From Thiomargarita sp. (GTDB taxonomy: Bacteria > Pseudomonadota > Gammaproteobacteria > Beggiatoales > Beggiatoaceae), in NCBI GenBank assembly GCA_023144675.1, contig JAGLFE010000077.1, forward strand, positions 1 through 7,253: DNA of 7,253 bases. The letters are read 5' to 3'. A model generated the notes under the pieces. The model searched no databases. It saw nothing but the letters and a program-made list of their open reading frames with translations, and had not been told where the DNA came from. Positions within the stretch are counted from its first letter, which is position 1. Every line of letters begins with the position of its first letter. Shown here piece after piece: positions 1-5,440 of this stretch. Both the position numbers and the translations under genes were made by a program.

Positions 1-35
1 AACCTGTTAGGTCTTTGATACCTGACAGGTTTTTT
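1..35 (+). terminator. Terminator-like hairpin inside R1 copy 1
   Basis: Arm AACCTGTTAGGT (1-12), 7-nt loop (13-19) and arm ACCTGACAGGTT (20-31) form a 12-bp stem with one G-U pair in the + strand RNA. TTTT (32-35) follows directly. This is the shape of a rho-independent terminator for rightward transcription. It would stop transcripts entering from the left edge before they run antisense into sppA. The structure is seen; termination is inferred. Confidence 0.5.
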
Positions 36-65
36 GAGACCATCACTACTTTGTTCAGGACTACC
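1..65 (+). mobile_element. R1 repeat copy 1, cut by window start
   Basis: Bases 1-66 are the exact reverse complement of 1291-1356, so this is a copy of the complete R1 element at 1292-1381 in opposite orientation. About 25 bp of its left end lies outside the window. The right terminal inverted repeat is 44-65, ending in AGGACTACC. The sppA stop codon begins 8 bp beyond the element's end. The right-hand target duplication, if it is 8 bp as in the complete copy, would be TAGATTTT (66-73) and would overlap the first base of the sppA stop codon. No coding capacity is visible, so this is a MITE-like, non-autonomous element. Confidence 0.85.
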
Positions 66-72
66 TAGATTT

Positions 73-1092
73 TTATTGCATTGTTGAATTATTAGTTGCC
101 GAACTAAGTTGTTGCGCTAATACTTTAGCCATTACAACTCCTAAGCGTTCCGCAAAACGATCTAAATAATTAGGACGTTTAGTAAAATCTTTTATTTTTT
201 TAACTTTTATAATTTCACGTGCAACATAACTACTACTACCAATACCATCTATTAAACCTATTTCTATAGCCTGTTTGCCCGTCCAAATTAAGCCAGAAAA
301 TAATTCTTGGTTTTCTAATAGTTCTAATTGACCTCGAGCTTCTAAACTCTTTTTACGCCCTGCCTTTACCGTTGCAATAAATTGTTCATGCACATTTTGT
401 AATAAATTTTCAATATGTGCCACATTTTTATCATTTATTGGTGAAAATGGATCCAAAAATCCCTTGTTTTCACCCGCAGTAAATAAACGACGCTCTATAC
501 CCAAATTTTTTATTGCATCTACAAAACCGAAACTATTTATTAACACACCAATTGAACCAACCATACTAGATTCATTAGCATAAATTTCATCTGCCGCCAC
601 GGCAATATAATAACCGCCTGATGCACAAATATCGCTAACTACAGCATACACAGGAATATCAGGATGTTTTGCCTTCAACCGAGTTATTTCATCATTAATA
701 TAGGCGGATTGAACTGGGCTACCACCAGGACTATTAATCCGAATAATTATACCAGCAGTTTTTTTATCTTCATAAGCATTCCTCAAACTAGCCACAATTT
801 GATCAGCATTGACCTCACTATCCGTAGAAATAATGCCTTCTATTTCAATCAAAGCAGTATGTTTTTTATCACTAGTAATAATATCTCCATCTAATTCATC
901 CAAAAATCCCCATTCCAAATTCATAAAAGTCCAAGAAATGAGAAATAAATAACTAAAAGTTAAAATAAAGAAAAAAGTACGCCATCGCCTTGCACGCCGT
1001 TGTTCATTAAGAGCTGCAAATGCAAGACGATTTAATACATCACGTTCCCAATCGGGATTAGAAGATTTTTTTGATTCTGCGGAAGATAACAT
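73..1092 (-). CDS. sppA: Signal peptide peptidase SppA, short form (S49 family)
   Basis: Membrane-anchored serine protease that degrades signal peptides left in the membrane after secretion. The 339-residue product starts with a cytoplasmic, Arg-rich segment (RRARRWR, about 32-38) and one transmembrane helix (about 39-57), a signal anchor that would place the protease domain in the periplasm. The S49 core follows: oxyanion-region motif SPGGSP (121-126), nucleophile Ser158 in CASGGYY, and probable general base Lys210 in GENKG, giving the family's Ser-Lys dyad. The length fits the single-domain type (Bacillus SppA, E. coli SohB) rather than the duplicated ~618-residue E. coli SppA. AAGAGG (complement of 1105-1110) is a plausible ribosome binding site 12 nt before the ATG. 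It lies downstream of rluC on the same strand, but 432 bp with an R1 element separate them, so it may have its own promoter. SohB is the main alternative name; the S49 call is secure. Confidence 0.93.
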   Translation of the reverse strand: MLSSAESKKSSNPDWERDVLNRLAFAALNEQRRARRWRTFFFILTFSYLFLISWTFMNLEWGFLDELDGDIITSDKKHTALIEIEGIISTDSEVNADQIVASLRNAYEDKKTAGIIIRINSPGGSPVQSAYINDEITRLKAKHPDIPVYAVVSDICASGGYYIAVAADEIYANESSMVGSIGVLINSFGFVDAIKNLGIERRLFTAGENKGFLDPFSPINDKNVAHIENLLQNVHEQFIATVKAGRKKSLEARGQLELLENQELFSGLIWTGKQAIEIGLIDGIGSSSYVAREIIKVKKIKDFTKRPNYLDRFAERLGVVMAKVLAQQLSSATNNSTMQ

Positions 1093-1130
1093 AAATTATG
1101 GAAACCTCTTGTTTATAAACTTATATATAT

Positions 1131-1136
1131 ATTATA
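1131..1136 (-). promoter_or_regulatory. Candidate sppA -10 box
   Basis: The minus strand reads a perfect TATAAT here, 38 bp before the sppA start codon. No convincing -35 box lies 16-18 bp upstream, where the sequence is only A/T-rich. In such AT-rich DNA the match could be chance. It is the best visible sign that sppA is transcribed separately from rluC. Confidence 0.3.
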
Positions 1137-1283
1137 CTACAAATATTTGAAAATAAAATTTTAAACCATTTTCAATAAAAAAAATTAATAATTTAATTAA
1201 TATCTTAATTAATTAAGGATTGGACTATAGATATAGTGTTATTAATTTTCTTTAAAATTTTTTAGTAATTTAGTATGCAATAA

Positions 1284-1389
1284 CATTTTAAGGTAGTCCT
1301 GAACAAAGTAGTGATGGTCTCAAAAAACCTGTCAGGTATCAAAGACCTAACAGGTTTAGCACTACCTATTTTAGGACTACCCATTTTAA
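1284..1389 (-). mobile_element. R1: complete 90-bp MITE-like element with target duplication
   Basis: The element proper is 1292-1381 and is bracketed by the 8-bp direct repeat CATTTTAA (1284-1291 and 1382-1389), a clean target-site duplication. Its ends are terminal inverted repeats: 1292-1313 against 1360-1381 match at 18 of 22 positions, with the outer 9 perfect (GGTAGTCCT/AGGACTACC). The core (1326-1356) is a second palindrome of two 12-nt arms and a 7-nt loop. No open reading frame is present, so it would need a transposase supplied elsewhere. Two further partial copies, identical over the shared parts, lie at 1-65 and 7211-7253. The near-perfect identity suggests recent spread or ongoing conversion. 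The minus-strand label follows the T-run side of the core hairpin. Confidence 0.88.
1322..1356 (-). terminator. Terminator-like hairpin in R1 copy 2, downstream of rluC
   Basis: On the minus strand, arm 1356-1345, loop 1344-1338 and arm 1337-1326 form the same 12-bp, one-G-U stem as in copy 1. A T-run follows (complement of A1322-A1327, the last two of which are in the stem). It faces leftward transcription, so it could end or attenuate rluC transcripts before sppA. It lies 169 nt past the rluC stop codon. Confidence 0.5.
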
Positions 1390-1501
1390 ATATAGTAATT
1401 AATTAGTTAAAAAATACTAAATGACTTTTATTCATTCTTAAATCTAAAATAAGTTACAATATTAAGCTAGCAATTTTAAATATATTTTAACACGTATTAT
1501 G

Positions 1502-1525
1502 AATGAGGTACAATAAATACTCATT
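1502..1525 (-). terminator. Weak hairpin at the rluC stop codon
   Basis: Minus-strand AATGAG (1525-1520) pairs with CTCATT (1507-1502). The stem extends by two pairs (TA/TA) across a one-base bulge, and the loop is 7 nt. The first base of the stem is the last base of the TAA stop codon. No T-run follows, so this is at best an RNA 3'-end stabiliser or a poor terminator. Confidence 0.25.
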
Positions 1526-2490
1526 TAAGTTTTTTTTAAGCGTAATTTATTTAAAATTTGTTGTAAAGTTGTTGGTAATGGTGCTTGAATGGCAAGATGA
1601 TAATTAATATCAGGAATAGAAAATTCTAATTTCGTAGCATGTAAAAATAGACGTTTAAGTCCATAATTATGCATATATTGGTTAAACTCTTTATCACCAT
1701 ATTTTTGATCACCAGCAATAGGATGACCTCCATAAGTAGCATGTACACGAATTTGATGAGTACGACCTGTTTGAGGATAAACACGTAATAAAGTTGCAGT
1801 AGGAAATGATTGCTCAACATGGAATTTGCTAATAGCAGATTTACCATTATTGTTATCAACCAATACCATTCGCTCACCAGATTGCAAGATATTTTTTTTA
1901 AGCGGCGCATCAATGTGAGTTATATTTGCTTGCCACCGCCCTTTTACCAGCGCAAGATATTGTTTATGTATTTTTCCTTGACGCAGTAAATCATGTAATC
2001 TTCTTAACATACTGCGTTTTTTGGCAATCATTAGACAACCAGAAGTATCTCGATCTAAACGATGAGCTAGTTCTAAATAAGGCATATTAGTTAATAAGGA
2101 ACGTAAACCTTCAATAACACCAATATTAATATGATTACCGCCATGCACTGCCATACCAGGCGGTTTATTGATAATAAGTAAATATTTATCTTCATATATA
2201 ATATTTTGAGCCAACTTTTTTTCTAAAATCGGATCGGAATCTGCTAGTATTTTAGGCTGATATTGTATAGGTGGCAAACGTAATAAATCATTCGCCTTCA
2301 AACGATAAGTTGGTTTAATACGACCTTTATTTATACGTACTTCACCCTTGCGTAAAATTCGGTAAATATGGCTTTTAGGTACGTTCTTAAAATAATTAAG
2401 TAAAAAATTATCAATACGTTGTCCTGCTTGATCTACCGTTATTTTTAAATAGGTAACAGATTGAAAAGAATTTGTCTCTGATAAGTTCAT
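1525..2490 (-). CDS. rluC: 23S rRNA pseudouridine synthase RluC
   Basis: Converts specific uridines of 23S rRNA to pseudouridine; E. coli RluC acts at 955, 2504 and 2580. The 321-residue product is almost the same length as E. coli RluC (319) and is recognisable end to end. An N-terminal S4 RNA-binding domain (about 18-75) contains AGQRIDNFL and PKSHIYRILRKGEVRIN. The RluA-type catalytic domain follows, with HRLDRDTSG (143-151) holding the catalytic Asp146, then ILQSGER (201-207) and GRTHQIRVH (242-250). The pairing of both domains and the RILRKGEVR segment favour RluC over RluD or RluA. No clear Shine-Dalgarno sequence precedes the ATG; the upstream bases are nearly all A/T. However, no other start fits before the S4 domain. 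It is divergent from rne, as in E. coli, across a region that carries the R2 element. Confidence 0.96.
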   Translation of the reverse strand: MNLSETNSFQSVTYLKITVDQAGQRIDNFLLNYFKNVPKSHIYRILRKGEVRINKGRIKPTYRLKANDLLRLPPIQYQPKILADSDPILEKKLAQNIIYEDKYLLIINKPPGMAVHGGNHINIGVIEGLRSLLTNMPYLELAHRLDRDTSGCLMIAKKRSMLRRLHDLLRQGKIHKQYLALVKGRWQANITHIDAPLKKNILQSGERMVLVDNNNGKSAISKFHVEQSFPTATLLRVYPQTGRTHQIRVHATYGGHPIAGDQKYGDKEFNQYMHNYGLKRLFLHATKLEFSIPDINYHLAIQAPLPTTLQQILNKLRLKKT

Positions 2491-3211
2491 AATAATTAAT
2501 AATAAATACAGCTAATATATTTAAAGCTTTTTAGCTTAAATACAGGTAACTATCTACCATAGTTAAGAAATACGTATAAAATGTAGGATGTTGCTGAGGA
2601 ACGAAGCGCATCAATCGTGTTAAAATTTTTCGCATTTAAAGCTTAATTGGTAGATAGTTACAAATACAGGATATTGCAAAATTATGTTATTGTAAAATAA
2701 TAAATAATTTTTTTATTTTTCAATAGATTAATTATTTTAACAGCGATAGAAAATATTCTGTAGTTTCTAATATTTTTTTTTAGAAATGTTTGCTTGACTA
2801 ATAAACTACAATAACCAGCACTACATTTTTAAAATTAACAAAAATCACCTTAATATAGATACATTTTATCCTGAAAAGGACACAACAAACAACCAAATAA
2901 TATAACAATTATACCTTAAAGCAAATAGTTTCTGAAAATAATAACCAAAAATAATTACAAATATCTTTCAGTTAAACATATTGCTTTTTCGGAAAATATT
3001 ATTTTAAATAAGGTAAATATTTATTTAATTATTCCTATCATAAAACCCACAAATATTTAGGAATAAATATTAAAGAACAGATGTATTAAAAAATATCTCA
3101 AAATTTAGCAATTAATCCATACAAATTATCTTGCTAGGTTATATATTTGTTCAATAACTTTTTTAAAATGATTTTTCTGGGCATTTAAGTATTATAAAGG
3201 ACAAAATTTTA
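2491..3211. other. rluC-rne divergent intergenic region with probable rne leader
   Basis: This 721-bp gene-free stretch must hold the promoters of both flanking genes. Besides R2 it contains competing hairpins at 2759-2810: TGTAGTTT (2759-2766) pairs with AAACTACA (2803-2810), while TTTCTAA (2764-2770) can pair with TTAGAAA (2780-2786). An 8-bp stem also joins 3029-3036 to 3059-3066. A TTGACT at 2794-2799 resembles a -35 box but has no good -10 at 16-18 bp. In E. coli, rne has a long 5' leader through which RNase E represses its own synthesis. The long space before rne here leaves room for such a leader, but I see no recognisable copy of the E. coli hp2 hairpin. The rne ribosome binding site is AAAGGA (3196-3201), 10 nt before the ATG. 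Confidence 0.45.
2538..2669. mobile_element. R2: 116-bp MITE-like element with target duplication
   Basis: A perfect 14-bp inverted repeat, GTAACTATCTACCA (2546-2559) and its reverse complement (2648-2661), bounds a 116-bp element. It is flanked by the 8-bp direct repeat AAATACAG (2538-2545 and 2662-2669), a target-site duplication. The interior is less AT-rich than its surroundings at about 2583-2615 (GTAGGATGTTGC ... GAAGCGCATC), where GATGTTGC and GCGCATC can form an imperfect stem. No reading frame of useful length is present, so it is non-autonomous. Its ends differ from those of R1, so it is a separate family, although both leave 8-bp duplications. It lies 55 bp upstream of the rluC start codon and so may affect the rluC promoter. 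Confidence 0.85.
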
Positions 3212-5284
3212 ATGAAAAGAATTCTAATCAATGCTACTCAGCCAGAAGAATTGCGTGTTGCAGTGGTTGATGGACAAAAATTAGACAATTTTGATATTGA
3301 AACAACAAGTCGAAAGCAAACTCGTTCTAATATATACAAAGCTAAAATTACTCGGATAGAACCTAGTCTTGAAGCCGCTTTTATTGATTTTGGCGTAGAT
3401 AGGCATGGATTTTTGCCATTAAAAGATGTAACACGTAGCTATTTTGCTGAAGAAGAAAAAACTACGGAACCAGCAAATTCAGACGAATCTGCAAGCAAAA
3501 AATCTGATAATAATTATCCAGTTCGTAGAAGTATAAAAGATGTATTAAGAGAAGGGCAGGAAATTATTGTCCAAGTTGATAAAGAAGAACGGGGTAATAA
3601 AGGTGCTGCATTAACTACTTTTGTCAGTTTGGCTGGTAGATATTTAGTACTTATGCCTAATAATCCACGAGCTGGTGGTGTTTCTCGGCGTATTGAAGGT
3701 GAAGATCGAAGTGAAGCACGAGAAGCATTAGGTAATTTAGATATACCAAATGGTATGGGTTTAATATTACGTACTGCTGGGGTTAATAAAACTGTTGAAG
3801 AACTTAAATGGGATTTAGAATATTTACTGCAATTATGGAAAGCTATTAAAATTTCCGCAGAGCAACATCCCGCTCCATTTCTGATTTATCAAGAAAGTAA
3901 TGTTATTATTCGTGCGATTCGTGATTATATGCGCGAGGATACCAATGAAATTTTAGTTGATAACCAAGCTATTTATGATGAAGCTTTTTCTTTTATGCAA
4001 CAAGTAATGCCACAACATCTCGATAAAGTGAAATTTTATCAAGACCAAGTGCCATTATTTACTCGTTATCAAATTGAGAGTCAAATTGAATCTGCTTTTC
4101 AGCGAGAAGTGAAATTACCTTCTGGCGGTGCAATCGTGCTTGATCATACGGAGGCTTTGTTGTCGATTGATATTAATTCCGCACGGGCTACTAAAGGGGT
4201 TGATATTGAAGAAACTGCATTAACTACTAATTTAGAAGCTGTTGATGAAGTTGCTAGACAATTACGTTTACGAGATTTAGGTGGATTAGTTGTCATTGAT
4301 TTTATTGATATGTTAAGTCATCGAAATCAGCGAGAAGTTGAAACTCGTATGAAAGATTCGGTCAAAATGGATCGAGCAAGAGTTCAAATCGGTCGAATTT
4401 CTCGCTTTGGTTTATTGGAAATGTCTCGGCAACGGCTACGTTCTTCCTTAGGGGAATCAAGTCAGATTGTTTGTCCACGTTGCAATGGTCAAGGTAGTAT
4501 TCGGGGAGTTGAATCTTTATCCTTATCTATTCTGCGTTTAATCGAAGAAGAAGCAATGAAGGATAAAACCAGTAAATTAATTGTAAAAGTGCCTGTTAAG
4601 GTAGCCACTTATTTGCTGAATGAAAAACGTATAATGCTGTTGGAAATTGAAGAACGTCAGGAAATTAATATTGTTTTAATACCTGATATCAATATGGAAA
4701 CGCCTTTATACGAGTTGCAACGGGTAAGAACAGACACTAGGGAAGATAGTCGTAAAGAAAAAATGAGTTACAACTTTATTGTTCCTAAAAGTGAGTCAAC
4801 AGAGCATTATAACCCAAATCCAAAAAATGAGTCTCCGACATCTGAACCGACTGTAAAAGGTGTTGTTCATACTACTCCACCACCTCAACCTGCTGGGAAA
4901 AAATCCAGTTCTTTAACTAATATATTTAAAAAAATATTTGCTAAGAAGGAAAAACCAAAAATAGAAAAACCCGTGGCTTTACCTAGTGAATCTAACGAAT
5001 CTAGTGAATTCAGTGAATCTAATGAATCTAATGAATCTAATGAATCCAGTGAATCTAATGAATCCGGCGATTCTACTTCTTCATTATCTTCGGTTTCACG
5101 CAGGCGACCATATAAGCCCAAAAAATCTAAACGTGGACGTAATTTAAAAATGCGTTCTACTAATCTTGCTACTTCTACTTCCGAAAAGGAGGTTTCAAAA
5201 AAAAAGGAAAAGGATAACACTAATTCTGTTTATATACGTCGTACTCGTCGCCGTAATAAAACAGATACAGATACCAATTCCTAG
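3212..5284 (+). CDS. rne: Ribonuclease E with a short C-terminal tail
   Basis: Endoribonuclease that starts decay of most mRNAs and matures rRNA and tRNA, usually at the inner membrane. The catalytic half (about 1-510) is highly conserved: S1 RNA-binding domain (about 36-140, with Phe57 and Phe67), 5'-monophosphate sensor (Arg187-Thr188 in RTAG), DNase I-like domain with metal ligands Asp320 (SIDINSARATKG) and Asp363 (VIDFID), and the zinc link CPRC (Cys421, Cys424) that joins subunits. Relative to E. coli the S1 domain has about 17 extra acidic, Ser-rich residues (about 81-98). The tail is only about 175 residues (E. coli about 530): a possible amphipathic membrane helix (LTNIFKKIFAKK, 568-579), a (S/N)-E-S tandem repeat (592-621), and two basic, probably RNA-binding stretches (629-648 and 675-683). 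The overall build is that of RNase E rather than RNase G, which has no such tail. ATG at 3212 follows AAAGGA. Confidence 0.97.
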   Translation: MKRILINATQPEELRVAVVDGQKLDNFDIETTSRKQTRSNIYKAKITRIEPSLEAAFIDFGVDRHGFLPLKDVTRSYFAEEEKTTEPANSDESASKKSDNNYPVRRSIKDVLREGQEIIVQVDKEERGNKGAALTTFVSLAGRYLVLMPNNPRAGGVSRRIEGEDRSEAREALGNLDIPNGMGLILRTAGVNKTVEELKWDLEYLLQLWKAIKISAEQHPAPFLIYQESNVIIRAIRDYMREDTNEILVDNQAIYDEAFSFMQQVMPQHLDKVKFYQDQVPLFTRYQIESQIESAFQREVKLPSGGAIVLDHTEALLSIDINSARATKGVDIEETALTTNLEAVDEVARQLRLRDLGGLVVIDFIDMLSHRNQREVETRMKDSVKMDRARVQIGRISRFGLLEMSRQRLRSSLGESSQIVCPRCNGQGSIRGVESLSLSILRLIEEEAMKDKTSKLIVKVPVKVATYLLNEKRIMLLEIEERQEINIVLIPDINMETPLYELQRVRTDTREDSRKEKMSYNFIVPKSESTEHYNPNPKNESPTSEPTVKGVVHTTPPPQPAGKKSSSLTNIFKKIFAKKEKPKIEKPVALPSESNESSEFSESNESNESNESSESNESGDSTSSLSSVSRRRPYKPKKSKRGRNLKMRSTNLATSTSEKEVSKKKEKDNTNSVYIRRTRRRNKTDTDTNS
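4985..5074 (+). repeat. Ten-unit 9-bp tandem repeat inside rne
   Basis: Ten consecutive 9-nt units of the type AATGAATCT/AGTGAATCT encode residues 592-621 of RNase E as (S/N)-E-S triplets. Units 5-7 are identical at the DNA level, while the edges are degenerate (S-E-F as unit 3, G-D-S as the last). Because the unit is a multiple of three, slippage would change tail length without breaking the frame. The tract is acidic and surely disordered, and it separates the putative membrane helix from the basic segments. Confidence 0.85.
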
Positions 5285-5296
5285 TTAGAAATATAA

Positions 5297-5332
5297 GGCA
5301 ATTCCCAAAATTTTTATTTTTTAGGAATTGCC
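5297..5332 (+). terminator. Hairpin downstream of rne
   Basis: GGCAATTCC (5297-5305) and GGAATTGCC (5324-5332) form a perfect 9-bp stem around an 18-nt A/T loop, 12 nt after the rne stop codon. The T-tract lies in the loop rather than after the stem, so this is not a textbook intrinsic terminator. It may instead protect or define the 3' end of the rne mRNA. Confidence 0.4.
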
Positions 5333-5352
5333 CAAGATATTGCGAACCAAAT

Positions 5353-5387
5353 TAAATCTTTAAGTTTTTAATTAAACTAAAGATTTA
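5353..5387. other. AT-rich palindrome between rne and the LysM gene
   Basis: Positions 5353-5367 pair with 5374-5387 as 9 plus 5 base pairs with one bulged A (5362) and a 6-nt TTAATT loop. Almost all pairs are A-T. It could be a second 3'-end structure for rne, or operator-like DNA for the gene starting at 5441. Neither role is shown. Confidence 0.3.
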
Positions 5388-5440
5388 AATTTCAATAACT
5401 TACCCAATTAATTAATTATCTTAAATAGGAAAATCTGCTT

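Larger units (their letters stand above)
1093..1524. other. sppA-rluC intergenic region
   Basis: This 432-bp stretch has no supported gene. It contains the candidate sppA -10 box, an AT-rich palindromic tract (about 1185-1216, built of TTAATTAA-type words), the complete R1 element and a weak hairpin next to the rluC stop codon. As I recall it, Pseudomonas has a HAD-type hydrolase gene between rluC and the S49 peptidase gene. No trace of one is seen here in any frame. Confidence 0.7.

Noticed and set aside
664..894. 76-codon open frame on the + strand
   Set aside because: It lies antisense inside the conserved catalytic core of sppA, has low-complexity content and no recognisable motif, and no good ribosome binding site was seen.
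1185..1216. TTAATTAA-rich palindromic tract as an operator or origin
   Set aside because: Such words are expected by chance in DNA this AT-rich, and no associated gene or repeat array supports a role.
1626..1913. 95-codon open frame on the - strand
   Set aside because: It is an alternative frame within rluC, whose own frame is conserved throughout this interval.
2794..2799. TTGACT as an rne promoter -35 box
   Set aside because: No acceptable -10 hexamer lies 16-18 bp downstream; TACAAT at 2807-2812 is far too close.
4985..5074. CRISPR-like array
   Set aside because: The periodicity is 9 bp without spacers and encodes an in-frame (S/N)-E-S tract of RNase E.
4885..5220. 111-codon open frame on the - strand with a Leu-Asp-Ser repeat
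   Set aside because: The repeat is only the reverse reading of the 9-bp tandem repeat in rne; there is no start signal or family motif.
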